A DNA stretch of 64,000 nucleotides, taken from Poecilobothrus nobilitatus (Eukaryota > Arthropoda > Insecta > Diptera > Dolichopodidae). The notes beneath the pieces were generated by a model. That model worked only from the letters and a program-made list of their open reading frames with translations. It was not told where the DNA came from and ran no database searches. The DNA is taken from NCBI GenBank assembly GCA_947095535.1, contig OX352773.1, positions 171,814,438-171,878,437 of the forward strand, written 5' to 3'. The translations under genes and the position numbers were made by a program. Every line of letters starts with the position of its first letter. The first letter of the stretch is position 1. Shown here one piece after another: positions 50,201-62,010 of the stretch.

Positions 50201-50427
50201 TGCCTACATCGGTTAAGAACTTAAATTTAATATCTAAATGACAAAAGTTAAGTTTTTTCATATAAATTTGTTGCCATTAGTTCTTTACTCATTATTATTC
50301 AATTCGCTTACATTATACCTGTTATTGATAATTTTTCAGTTCGCCAAAACAAATTGCAGCGGAACAAAAATATCATATCAAAAGCTAAATTTAAATGTTT
50401 TGACAGTTACCATTGTTAATGTATATA

Positions 50428-51342
50428 ACGGGTTTTCCAATTTGAGTGATATGATTTCTAAATGACGTTTCGGCCATTTGTAGTATGTCATGATCTGTAA
50501 TTTTTTTTCATTGTATTCAATAATGTTTACAATTTTATCATGGACCACCGTAAACGTCGTGAATTTGCTGATTTTGTCTTGGAACAACTTAAAAACGATA
50601 ACGATTTTTTTAAGAAAATCATTTTCTCCGATGAGGATCACTTTCATCTGAGTGGTGCGGTAAATAAACAAAACTGTCGATTTTGGTGCGAAGAAAATCC
50701 ACAAATTATTCATGAACAACCATTACATTCACCTAAATTGACAGTTTGGTGTGGTTTTTGGTCTGGTGGAATGATCGGTTCGAACTTCTTTCGAAATGAA
50801 GCTGGTAACACCGTTACTGTCAATGGAGAGCGGTATAGATCGATGATAACCAACTTTGTGTGGCCGAAATTGGAAGAAGTTGATCTTGACAACATCTGTT
50901 TCCAACAAGACGGGGCTACTTGCCACACAACACGTGCAACAACCGAATTATTGCGAGAAAAGTTTGGAGATTCGATTATTTCAAGAAATTGTGACATTGA
51001 ATGGCCTTCAAGAAGTTGTGATTTAACACCATTAGACTATTTCTTGTGGGGTTATTTGAAGTCATTGGTCTTTAGCAATAAACCAGACTCTCTTCAAGCT
51101 TTAGAAGTGAATATTGAACGTGCTATTCATGACATACGACATAATTTAGTGGAAAAAGTGCTCGAAAATTGGGTTCATCGAATCCTGCAAAAGAAGTCGT
51201 GGAGCCCATTTGAATGACGTTTTATTCAGAACTTAATTGTATCGATTGTACTTCACATTAAATAAAAAACATTTAAATTTCCTTAACAATTAGTGTGTTT
51301 TTTTTTGAAAAGAAATTATATCACTCAAATTGGAAAACCCTG
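50428..51342 (+). mobile_element. Mariner-type element, DD41D spacing, internally shortened (915 bp)
   Basis: The ends are inverted repeats of about 30 bp: GGGTTTTCCAATTTGAGTGA on the left (from 50430) and the same on the minus strand at the right end, continuing to ATTTCT with one or two differences. A TA dinucleotide flanks each end (50426-50427 and 51343-51344), the target duplication of Tc1/mariner elements. The single ORF inside carries a transposase catalytic domain. Full mariners are about 1.3 kb, so roughly 0.4 kb is missing, evidently from the N-terminal (DNA-binding) part. An AATAAA (51261-51266) follows the ORF. It lies upstream of the Pka-R2 mini-exon. Confidence 0.9.
50540..51217 (+). 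CDS. Mariner transposase catalytic domain, N-terminally truncated
   Basis: 225 residues without frameshift or stop. The RNase H-like DDE/D triad is readable: IIFSDEDHF (about residue 30), FQQDGATCHT (about 123) and SRSCDLTPLDYFLWG (third Asp in LTPLD, about 165). There are 41 residues between the second and third Asp, the spacing of the DD41D (rosa-like) group of the mariner superfamily, and RSCDLTPLDYFLWG is typical of these insect transposases. About 110-120 N-terminal residues carrying the helix-turn-helix pair are absent, and upstream sequence back to the terminal repeat is non-coding. The protein could retain the catalytic fold but should not recognise its ends unaided. A deletion derivative is the simplest reading; a captured catalytic domain is a less likely one. 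Confidence 0.85.
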   Translation: MDHRKRREFADFVLEQLKNDNDFFKKIIFSDEDHFHLSGAVNKQNCRFWCEENPQIIHEQPLHSPKLTVWCGFWSGGMIGSNFFRNEAGNTVTVNGERYRSMITNFVWPKLEEVDLDNICFQQDGATCHTTRATTELLREKFGDSIISRNCDIEWPSRSCDLTPLDYFLWGYLKSLVFSNKPDSLQALEVNIERAIHDIRHNLVEKVLENWVHRILQKKSWSPFE

Positions 51343-54300
51343 TATATGTATATGTACAATGGTCATACACGAAATTGCAAGTGTCCATCATATTTAATTG
51401 TTTGCGATTTTTGTATAATGAAATTCGATTATTACCTTTATGAGCACACTAAAACGAATTAGTTTAAGTGATTTTTTCCGTTAAGTACTTCAGAAATATT
51501 TGCATTTTTAGAAAGGCTTTCAAGCCGGGATTTACTGTACATACATTGTCACTTTGTTTTTTTTGTCGCTGTCACTTTGTTTGTTGAGAGCAGCACATTG
51601 AAATGTGAAAGAAATAGTTATGAAAACAAAAAAAAAAACCGTGTCTAAGAATAAGCAGGATCAACCGTTATTTAAAGAGAAAAAAAATGAGAAAAATTAT
51701 GGAATACGTCATGAATTTTGTTTCCATGATATTCATAGTATTTTAGTACAGTAAAAAAATAAAAAAGGGATAATCTGTGATAGTAATATATCTTCCATAT
51801 TTGTTATATGCATATTCATAATTATAAAAATCTACAAAATATGGGTATAGTTATTTCTTTGAATTGTAAACTATTTTTTTGTTTTTCCAGTCGTCGTCTC
51901 TATAAATGGAATATTAAATAAAAATTTTTAATAATCTAATTTGTAATTTAATAAATTTATTTTTGTTTTTATTTTAACTTTTTTTTTAGTATAGTGAATG
52001 AATCATAAGTATTAAACTATAGAGTTTTAATATTATTCAAAAATAAAATATAATGTTTTTTAAGTAACCCCTTTTTAAATTTGTATTTCTTAAAACAAAA
52101 TAGAAGAAATGTAAGATAAGCTTTAATTTCAAAGATCACACAACAATTCATTCATTTCAACTTTATTTTATTAAGTGTTTTATATTTTATTCAAAATTTT
52201 TTTCCATGATAAAAGAACAAAAACTAAAAATAGTTTCTCTTCCTCCTCATTTTTTCTATAATATATTTCATTATATTTAATAGATGTGTGGTTTCTTAAA
52301 CTATTTAAATATCAACGAGATAAACGTACATGTGTACCATATATTTATTAAATTGTCAATTGCGTTACATCCACGCAAATAATTTTTTGTTAAAACTGCA
52401 GTATAGAATAGATAAAAAGTTTCTGTTTTTCCTTGTTTTTTTTTATTTTTTGAATTCAATGACAAGAAACAGAGAATAGAATAAATATGAAGAGTTGAAA
52501 TTGGCAGTAAATACATTACAAAAAAAAAAAAAACTTATACCATAATAATTTTAAACCAAGCTATATATACATAGGTTAATTGTGAGTATGTTACACTAAA
52601 AACATTTTAAATTAAATTTAAAACTGGTGACAGTTTAGACCACTTAGATTATCACAGGCTATTAAATAACGACTCGTGAGCTTGAAATGAGATCTTGAAA
52701 CATATTCTTAGACATTTCAACGTTAAACATAATTCATAATTCATCAGACATAAAAAATTTAGAAGTTTGGATTTATATAGTATTGCAGGAAACATTCAGG
52801 TTGCCAGCATAGATGGACAAGATAAGTAAAAACTGCCAGAATACTTCACAACTAATCGCTCTTAATTTATTCATATAACCTGCTAAAGCAAGAACATACA
52901 TTTTACCAAAAATTGTACATAATGATGCCCTCTAAAAATTAACAAAAATCTTTTAGACCTCGTTGAAATTATGGACATAAAACATATTTTAACTTTAAAA
53001 AGAAAATTGATTGAATTATGAAAAGTCTCTTCCACCCCTTCTTCTGCACTGTGTGTTGTACATAAATCCTATACTGACTCCATGCGTTTCAGTTAAGCAG
53101 TTATTATCGTTACACATCTAGCAGTTTGTTATAGATTTTAGAGACGTATATATATTATTTTTGGTTTTAGAGTTCTGCTCAGACTCCTGTTTTATTTAAT
53201 TCGTCTGCTCGTTTATTAAAATAAAACAAACAAAAAAAAAAAAAAGTTGTAGTACTGATTTGGACACTTTCAATCTTTTAACAAAATATAAATTAAAAAA
53301 AAATTCAACTTGTCACAACTTTATATTAAAAGAATTCAAGAGTTTATTGATCGGAATCAGACACTTTTTGATAAAAAAAAAAAGTTTTATTATAAAATAA
53401 AAACAAAAAAAAAAAAAATGATGCAAGTAGAAAAAAATTAACTTTTATTCATTCGCAAGGATTTGAAAATTAAATTATCCCTAATAAAAAAACACAGAAA
53501 GGAAAAAACCGAATTCGAAAAAAAATATTAATAAAAATGTTTAAAAAAGAAATAAAATTAAAAAAGATTTCTTGAATGTAACTCCAGAGAAAATATTTGT
53601 AACAAAATACACACATTACATATATAAATATTATATACCTATATATTCAGTCTTTATTATATATACATAAACCTTATTTAGAATTTTATTTGATTTAATA
53701 CGTGTATTTAAGGGGTTCTTATTAAATTATCCTTTAATACTTTATTTACTTTAAAGTTATATACTTATATTATTATATACCAATTGATTACACTGATTGA
53801 TCCCTAAAGTTTTTTTTGTTGTTTTTGTTTTTGTTTTTTTTTAAAATAAACTAAAGAACTAATTAATCGATTAAATAAAAATTAATAGGATTTAATTAGG
53901 GTAAAGAATAATAAAAATAATATTTACTTTATTGTAAATATATATATATTTGATATAATTTAGTATATATATAGCTATATATAGCTATACCTCTATAATA
54001 TAAAAGAAAAATCCCTATTTTATATTTTTTAAGTTTTATGAGAGAAAATAAGAAAAATATATGTATTGAACTTTTTTTTTTTTAATTTTTCGGGGTAGAT
54101 ATAGTGTTCAAAGGTATTAAAACTTTAAAAAAGTAATTACCTTGCTAAATATTTACATATACCTAAGTATTTAATATTCTTAAGATTAAATTATTTAAAC
54201 AGTCATTTTATATTAATGATATAATTTGTTTTTTTAATACAAGACAAGATTGTTAAACTTTTATTTCTTAGGTCAATGGCTTGTTGACATACCCCATTAT

Positions 54301-54774
54301 TAGAAGGAGGGGAAATTAATTAAACAAAAAATTTATTTTTTACCAAAATAAGAAATTAAAAATAATTATTACATTTTATTTAATTGATTTAATTTTAATT
54401 ATTTAAAACAAAAAGACTAAAAAAAAACTTTTGTTATTGAGTTCGTTTAATTTTTGATGCTGATAATTCCTCCTAAAATTCAGTACCTTCCCATATTTTT
54501 CAATTTGCTTTATTCCCATTTTCATAAATCCCCAAACCAAACATTACATTGCAACAAAGGTTCTAACCTAATGTTTTTTGGTTTAAAAGAGAGGTGGCTT
54601 TTGGTTGGTTCAAGTTTAATACTATAAAAAAGAATTCGCGTGTTGTAGTCATTGATGTCTTTCGAGATTCCCACATATTTTCCCAAAAAAAAATCTGAAC
54701 TCATTTAGTTACTAAAAATTTTGCATAATTTTGATATCAGTAAATCTAAAAATCAGTAATGACGGGAGAACAAT
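51343..54774. other. AT-rich sequence, nothing recognised
   Basis: Between the mariner and the LINE fragment. Only chance frames are visible, including 54704-54522 on the minus strand, which begins MSS but has no resemblance to an RII docking domain. Confidence 0.6.
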
Positions 54775-55205
54775 CGAAAATTGTTTAATATCTCATTTTA
54801 GACAGTTATAATATAGAAAATGACGGTACTTATATGGAGATTCTGTCAAGAAGAAGAGGAAACTCCACATCACATACTCAAAAATTGCGGAAGTTTATTA
54901 CGTGCAAGATATGTACACCTAGAAGCATATTGCTTTGTCGAAGATAAACTGTCAGCAATAAACCTTGTAGAAATCTTTACTTTCTTAAAGAGTAGTAGGA
55001 CTAATAGAAGTATTATAAATTATAAGTTCCTTTTTAGTTTAGATAAAAAAAAAATTAGCCAATATATTGCGTTAGCAGTTAGTGATTTTCATTCCATTAT
55101 ATTAGTCAAAGCGGAAGGTGGGTCTAGTGAGTAAAAGTCTGACTCTATCAAGAGAGTATTCTTGATGTCTTTGAAAATTTTTATCGCCCTTAAGAAAAAT
55201 AAAAA
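54775..55205 (+). mobile_element. 3' fragment of a non-LTR retrotransposon
   Basis: 5'-truncated. It encodes the C-terminal tail of a LINE polyprotein, followed by a 3' segment (CATTATATTAGTCAAAGC ... GTCTGACTCTATCAAGAGAG ... AAGAAAAATAAAAA) that recurs in shortened form at about 35940 and 8600. The extreme 3' end is A-rich. No reverse transcriptase motifs remain. Confidence 0.6.
54820..55134 (+). pseudogene. Remnant of LINE polyprotein C-terminus (post-RNase H zinc-knuckle-like region)
   Basis: 104 codons. The opening RFCQEEEETPHHILKNCGSL follows the C..C.EEEETP.H.L..C pattern found just after the RNase H domain in insect R1/I/Jockey-type retrotransposons; the first Cys of the pair has been lost (W at that place). 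The remainder (RYVHLEAYCFVE... LFSLDKKKISQYI) is the variable tail. The upstream polyprotein is absent, so the ATG at the start is internal and the ORF is a dead fragment. Confidence 0.6.
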
Positions 55206-57130
55206 TTCGTTATTAATTGTTTTAAAATTAATGGTATTTATTTAATCAATTCAAATTAATGGTATAGAAAATATCTTTCAAATATTGTATGTTACTTTAA
55301 ATTTAATACAATATTAAATTTAAAATATAACTAAATTTATTTAGAGTTGAATGAATGCTAAAAATTACAAATTAAAATTTTTAAAATATTCTCTCAGTTC
55401 AGTTAAGTAATCCCCTTATCGGAAATGCATTTGTGATGTGCTCAACACATTGTCTCATGATCTGAAATGTCAAAAAAAAATTTTACGATGTGTTATAATC
55501 AAAAATCGTTTCATAACGATTCGCACGTTGTTTGCGACGTTGTAAATACTGTAATATCAGTCAAATTAAGCATTCAAAATTTTCTGTGCACCCCCGTTTC
55601 GATTCTTTGTTATTTTGAGTTTTTTTTTTTTTTTTTGTTGAATAATGAACGAATATAGGCAAATTTTGATGAAAATATAAAAAAAATATTTTCTATTCAT
55701 TTTTTTTTAATTTGTTATAAATTTCAACTTTAAATTCAATTACATAAATGGCGGGCATTGCATAATTTATGATCGAAAACGTCAAATAAGACATTGTGGT
55801 GTTACTGTTGCATTGTATCGACAACTTAAATTGACAATTTAATTTTTTCGATTTTGACGAAATCAAATATATTTTTTTTTGACATTAACGATTAGACGCT
55901 AACATAGAGACTTCATAAAAAAAAATATTAAAACATTTTTAACATAAATCTATAATACATATATATTTTAATTGATTCCTTTTTCTTCTTCTAAAGTTAT
56001 TTTTGCCATTGAGGAAAAATTAATGAAAAAAATTCAAATTAATTGAAATAAATTCTTTTAATAAATTTTAATTCAATATTGACAGTTTCATTTCAAATGA
56101 CTATACAAATAATAATAATAACTTTTTAGATTTAATTGATTTTACCAGATGGATTCAATAAAAATTAATCAAAATTGTGAAAATAGAATTTTGACAACTT
56201 TTCTTTTAAAAGCTGATACTTTCAATTAAAGTAGAAAATTTCTTTAATTAAAATGTGACTAAAATTATATTCGATCTAAATTTAAACAATTGAAAAATTT
56301 AATTAAAATAATTGGCGAAATATATTAAATTGAATTTCAACAATTAAGAAAATAATTTTACAATCCAGAATCTTTTATATATATTTAAAAGTTATAAAAA
56401 TATGAAATGTAATTAAAACACTTTTAATTTTATTTTTAATTTATCTTAAATTTTATAATAATTCTAATAGATCAAAATTGTTTTTAGTATACTCTTAAAG
56501 TTGTAAAATATGTTAAATCCAGTAAAAGTATAAAAATTTTAAAATTATTTATAAAATTTATCATTATTTTTTTTTTTAATTCTCTCATAAAATGTAAATT
56601 TCCACATTTCCCTGAGGTCAGATTTTTTTATATTGTTATTTCCATTTTATTTTTATTATTTTTTTGTTTTTATTTTTTTTTTTGTACTAACAATTTTGGT
56701 TGAAATTGGTTTAAATACAGAATTTTATAAAGTGATAAAAAAAGACCTTGCCATTACCTTTTACAGGTGAAAATCAATTAGCGACGATCCATAATATACA
56801 ACTTAAATTATGTTAAAAAAAAAAGAGGTTATGTATATGTTATGTATGGGTTTTTGACAGTTACCATAAAATCACTTCGAAAAAAGACATTTTGCATCTG
56901 CAAGACATCCAGGTAACAAAAAAGATTTTTGACAAAATACTTTTGATAAAAAACCTTTTTAAACAAGTAGTGGAAAAAAAACCAAGGAGTTTCAAAAAAG
57001 CACATTTCCAAAATTAAAAAAAAATATTCCATAATAAGATTAGAGTAAAGAGTAGATATATTAGAAAATAAATTTATAATATTATAAATTACGTATTTTA
57101 TTAATACAAATTATGAATAATTTTTTTTTT
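55206..57130. other. AT-rich sequence, nothing recognised
   Basis: No motif, repeat or coding stretch could be supported. Confidence 0.6.
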
Positions 57131-57312
57131 AGTGCCTTTCCCTGCCACATAAATGTAACAAGGAAATTACACAGCCTTTCCTTTTCAGCCGTGGCTGTAC
57201 ATGTCGTAAGGAGGAATTAATTACTCATACGACGTGTGTGGAATTCGAACCCAAACTCTCTCGGTGTTTACTGCGTATTTTATACGCTCTTAACCACTAG
57301 GCTACCAAGGTC
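57131..57312 (-). mobile_element. tRNA-derived SINE, copy 7
   Basis: Complete head and body on the minus strand. The B box is close to consensus (GGTTCGAATTCC) and the A box is slightly altered (TAGCCTAGTGG). A four-base insertion, AATT, lies in the GGAATTAATTACTC segment of the body. The tail borders a poly(T) tract of the plus strand. Confidence 0.83.
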
Positions 57313-57435
57313 CCTTTAAGAATAATAATGAAAACAATAAGAAAAAATTGCGAAAAATCAAATCATACTTTCGTCAATTATAAATTAACTCTATATTATT
57401 TGGAAAAATTATTAACACAAACAAAAATATAATAT

Positions 57436-57645
57436 ACAAAATAATTTTGGACAGATGTCCAAGTTACAGGTATTTAAAAATAGAGAATTTTCAGTTTTTG
57501 ACTCCTTAGAGCTCCTTATTTCAAACGGCGGAGAAGTTTTGTAAACACCCAGACGAACGAACGGACTAAGGGACAGACGGACAGAGTGAACCTAATAAGC
57601 ATATTTTTTCAAAATATTTTGAAAATTTGACATTTAGCTTAAAAT
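57436..57645 (-). mobile_element. Unclassified interspersed repeat, internally deleted copy
   Basis: About 210 bp with the AAGTTACAGGTATTTAAAAA segment joined almost directly to the GGAGAAGTTTTGTAAAC and GACGGACAGAGTGAACCTAA segments of the family end. The central 400 bp are missing. It sits 120 bp from a SINE. Confidence 0.65.
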
Positions 57646-59377
57646 TAATATAAATTTAATTGATGTTGTGCGATATGCAGTAATGTTGATAGTGTTATAT
57701 GATCATAATGGATTATTTTTCATTTTGAAAGTCTCATTACTCAAAGCCTTATAATGAATTATTGAAAGCCTCAAACTAAAAAATGTTTCGTAATTATATT
57801 AATTTATATTAATATAATTAAATATAATTAAAATATATTATGTTTCGTAATATAATAATATATACGTAATTATTTTATATAAGTTATATATTTAAATAAC
57901 AAATCACATAAAATAATGGAACATTTCGGCTGCATGATTGAACTGAGTTCGTGTACCCAAACTATATATTCAATAGTTACTCATAAATGCGAAATTTCCG
58001 ATTTGTATAAATGGACTTTTATGAATTGTTTTTTTTTTTTTTTATTAATAAAATATTTACCAAATAGAATATTATACGAACATTTTTTTTATGACAATTG
58101 TCTCTTTAAGAAATGATTTTAGGTCAACTGACGTTCTACCGTTATGCATTGTATTTATATGTATACTTAAAAATAACAAAAGCTTCTAAATACAAAAAAA
58201 AAAAAAGTTTAGTGAATTACAAATTGTTTTAAATGTTTGTACATTTAATTTTAAAAGTACAAAATGAGTTTTTGAAAGTATTTCATATATATTAATTGTT
58301 TAAAATTCAGAATAAAAGGAATATTTAAACTTTTCTTGTAATTAAATTTACGATTATTTTAAGAATTAAGAATATTATTTTTTCCCCCGCTTTTAAAATT
58401 AGAGTTTTAAAGTGTTTCAAAGAACAATAAGAATTGTTTTAAACCGTGTAAAAAAACAAAACAAGCGATTTTGATCATTAAAATTAATTAAATGTATGTA
58501 AAAGTTTATTTCTATACTAATCTTGTTATACCGTCATAAATAAAAGAAATAAGTAAGTAAAACAGATCCTAGTTTTATTTTCTTTCATTAACGGATTATG
58601 ATTTTATTATTTTCTAATAAAACTCGAATGCTAATTACTTTTTCTTATCGTTCCTTTATTTAAAATAAGTGTTTTTTGAATTTTCATATTAATTATTCGT
58701 AAAAAAATTATTATTTCATATTTCATATTTTCATTTAGTCGTAAAAAAATACATTTGAAGTTAGATATTTGTTTTCTCTCAGTTATTGCAATTATTGATT
58801 AGTGGTTTGTATCTATTATTGAATTATTGAAGATTGGTTTGTGTCTTCAATTTTATTTTTATTGGAAAAATAGCCGCAACAAAGCATAAGACACAGAACT
58901 GACTGAAGACAAATACTTATAATATTACGAAAATTATATATATATACATATAATATTATACGCTTTCAGAACTATGTATGTATATAGAATATTTTTGTAA
59001 TTGACTAAAATCTGTTTAATTTTAAATCAAGAAACTGATTAAAAAGAAAACTTTAGTATTATTTTATCATCAAATATTAAATATGTATGATACAAAAATG
59101 TATCTATATACATTGACATAAAAAATACTGAATGTGGTATATGAATCTTAGTTAATTTAACACTTAACTATAGGTAATATTTTATTCGTTTGAAAACAAA
59201 AGCAAATATATATTATATACTTTTCAATTTTATTTAAATTAAAATAAATACATGTGAAATAAATATAAATAAATTGTTTTTTTATATAAGTTTAAATACG
59301 ATTTTAAGGTGTCGTTATGAAATTTATCTAGAGATTTTAAGTACAAATAGAGAAATTCACATTAAAATTTCTATAAA
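57646..59377. other. AT-rich sequence, nothing recognised
   Basis: Short direct repeats of AATATAATTAAA and TATTATATA only. Confidence 0.6.
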
Positions 59378-59554
59378 GTTTGCGTTCTTTTTACACGAAA
59401 AGAGTAGCTGAGAGTAGTTGGGAGTAGTTTGTAAATGGAACGCTAACTTAACATAATCGTATTTACTCCTATCTACTCTTTCTCAAAGATTGGTATAGTT
59501 AGAAGTAGTTGGGAGTAAAAAAAGAGTAGTTTATTCTGTAAAAGGAACGCAAAC
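59378..59554. mobile_element. Small inverted-repeat element (177 bp)
   Basis: GTTTGCGTTCTTTTTACA at the left (59378) matches the reverse complement of the right end (GTTTGCGTTCCTTTTACA) with one change. A third related motif, GTAAATGGAACGCTAAC, lies inside at 59431-59447. Direct repeats of GAGTAGTTGGGAGTA and inverted CTACTC motifs fill the interior. No coding sequence. The size and layout suit a MITE; flanking A/T bases prevent a firm target duplication. Confidence 0.65.
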
Positions 59555-60213
59555 AATAAAATTATTTTATCAAATTTAATTTTGTTTCAGTTTCATATTT
59601 CAATATTTACTGCATCCTTCGTATTTTTACAAGTAAAGGGAAATGGAAATAAAACATGAAATTTTGGTAAACTTTAAATCCTAAAGTAATAAAAACAATT
59701 CCGACCATCAATAATCGACCATCGCAAATACATAATGCACATGTTTTAAATATTTTAGCGCGAATTTTTTTCTCGATGGGCAAAATTATGTTTAATACAT
59801 AAAAGATTAAATATACTAAGACCAATGATGAAAGTTTTGAATCTCGGTATCGAAATCAATCATATTACTGATAAGATATTATTACGATTCCTAATACTTA
59901 AGCGTATATAGTTTTGTAGCATTTAGGATTAAAGAAAAGAAGAATCTGAAGATACTGCATTGCACGAGAAGATAATATACAATTACCTTTCTTTAGTCTT
60001 TACAATTTCAAGTTTATAAGTTACAAAATCTATATTTAAGCATCCATTAAAGTATAGAAATCATATTTGGAAATAGGTAATAAAAAGAAAATAAAATTAA
60101 ATCAACTTATTATTATCATGTATTTTTTTACCTATTAAAATATTAAGATATTAAGTCCAAATTATTGTGTATATAAGTTTTTTCGAATTGAAAACTAATT
60201 TTTTTTGTTTATA

Positions 60214-60439
60214 CAAGGTGGCCCGCGTTTACTTGCACATAGAGCAGGAGGTGATGGGGAGCATCACAACGAACAAAAAATTATATGGAAGAGAGAGGGG
60301 GAACTATTCTGGACCCTTTGCGAGATATTGCATTTAATCAAAATTCTTACAAATTTAAATGTTCAGTATATAGAGCATGTCCCACGTTAACTTGCCCATC
60401 ACCTCCTGCTCTATGTGCAAGTTAACGAGGGACACCCTC
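60214..60439. mobile_element. TA-flanked inverted-repeat element, Tc1/mariner-like ends
   Basis: The left end CAAGGTGGCCCGCGTTTACTT and the right end (minus strand GAGGGTGTCCCTCGTTAACTT) are inverted repeats running about 45 bp into the element (through GCACATAGAGCAGGAGGTGAT). TA lies immediately outside each end (60212-60213, 60440-60441). A third copy of the end, GAGCATGTCCCACGTTAACTT, starts at 60372 next to another TA. No transposase is encoded. Confidence 0.6.
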
Positions 60440-60489
60440 TATATACTGAACATTTAAATTTCTAAGAATTTTGATTAAATGCAATATCT
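60323..60489. repeat. Long palindrome with 50-bp arms
   Basis: AGATATTGCATTTAATCAAA at 60323 is matched by its reverse complement ending at 60489. The arms (60323-60371 and 60440-60489) differ at about one base plus one indel, and the 68-bp centre (60372-60439) is itself an imperfect inverted repeat. Transcription would give a hairpin stem of roughly 80 bp. Confidence 0.75.
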
Positions 60490-61232
60490 ACAAAATTTAT
60501 TTAACAAATACTGATTTTTAATAATTTAAATTTTTAACAAAGCTAATTTTATAAGACACTTTTATTTTTTAATTAAAAAATTTCTTTGTTTGTACAAATT
60601 GTTGTATTAAAACTCTTTTTTTTTTTATCATTTTTCAATATAAACTCTAATATAAACTTCAATATAAACTTTATTTTTCTTTTGAAAACTTTTTACTTTA
60701 AGAGCAAGATAAAAAAGTTAAATAAAATTTTTAGTTACTATTTTTGTTACTATAAAAGTAACGTAAGTAAAAATAATATTTAAATATGTATTTATAACTT
60801 TTATTTTTTTAAATTTTAACACAATTTATTTTTAAAAAGAATAATTTTTTTACAGTTAAATATTTAAAAGATACTTATTAACCACATTCTAAAAAAAAAA
60901 AATTTTATATTATAAAATTTATTATTTTATGTCTTTCATATTAAAAGAAAGTCTTAATTAAACGTTAACTAATAAATTTTATTACTCTTAAAAATTATTT
61001 ATTTTTGTTTTTTTTTTACTTTTTTCGTTTCTTTTTTATTAATTGATGCCTGATATTCTGAACATATAAATAGTAAACTAAATAAAGAACATAGAATTTC
61101 CACATTGATAGTGCGGAAATTCTAATTCTAATCAACAAAAAAAAAACAAAAACAAAAACATACACACAATCCTATTCGTGACTGATTTAAATTAACACCT
61201 AGACTCTCGGCAATCCTCTTTCAGTCTATACT
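60490..61232. other. AT-rich sequence, nothing recognised beyond a small hairpin
   Basis: TAGAATTTCC and GGAAATTCTA around 61093-61125 form a 10-bp stem. Otherwise only simple A/T sequence. Confidence 0.6.
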
Positions 61233-62010
61233 CAACAAGGTAGAATGTAAACCAACGGTTTTTAAAAGCGCACATTTCCAAAATACAATACAAACTGTTT
61301 AGAATTGTGACTTGCACAAAAATTTGAAAAATTCATCTAATAACAAAAAACGTGAAAATAGGACATTTTTGAAATTTTGAGGGACCGTAAGTCCGGAATC
61401 CTATATAACTAAGAAAAACCGTTAACACACATAAAAATATATTACTGGAGCTTTAATTTTTATGACTTGCCAAAGTAAAATGTGTACAGGTTCCTAAGTT
61501 AGAGGTGTTTAAAAATTTCAATTTTTGAGTCCTAATAGTTCATGAACGGGGGGTGGCCCAAAAAAATTTTCTGAGCAAACTTATACTAATTCTAAAAGTT
61601 CTTTCTTGCCTCAAAATTTCAAGCCTCTACCTAAAAGCGTTTTCAAAATTTAGTTTTCACATAACGGTGAATTTAAATACTAAAATATTAATTTACAAAG
61701 CTAAAAAAAATACCTGTCGCATGACGTTTTCAGATTGAAAAAATCTTAAGTAGAACATAAGATATATGCATTTAAAACATAAGATATATATTACCTTTTT
61801 CAAAGTTTGACGGGCTGTAGCTCCGTAATGGATGGGGCTACATAAAAAAGTTTTTCCACAAAATTTTTTTTTTTTTTGAGACCTACCGATGGTTGAAATT
61901 TTTTTTTTCTATCTTTAACGGTATAGAAGTTTTGTAAACAGACGGAGGGACGGACAGAGTGAAACTAATAAGCACATTTTTTCAAATTTTTTTTTGGAAA
62001 TGTGCTAAAA
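61233..62010 (-). mobile_element. Unclassified interspersed repeat, copy with both ends
   Basis: The plus strand starts AACAAGGTAGAATGTAAACC, followed by AAGCGCACATTTCC, and ends GGAAATGTGCTAAAA, so both family ends are present with only one internal unit (about 780 bp against 1.3 kb for the copy at 30366). Shared segments include GGACATTTTTGAAATTTTGA, CGTTAACACACATAAAAATA and GACGGACAGAGTGAAACTAA. Confidence 0.75.

Larger units (their letters stand above)
42840..50427. other. Upstream region of the Pka-R2 mini-exon
   Basis: After a probable 5' UTR near 42840-42960 it consists of poly(T)/poly(A)-rich sequence with one SINE, the retroposed insert at 45333 and the tandem duplication at 47246. 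A promoter cannot be placed by eye. Confidence 0.5.

Noticed and set aside
50378..50719. 113-codon minus-strand frame over the mariner left end
   Set aside because: It overlaps the terminal repeat and is antisense to the transposase catalytic frame, which has clear motifs.
54522..54704. Minus-strand frame starting MSSDFF as the missing N-terminal exon of Pka-R2
   Set aside because: Only the first residues resemble known RII starts. The rest lacks the hydrophobic pattern of a docking domain, and the frame runs straight to a stop.
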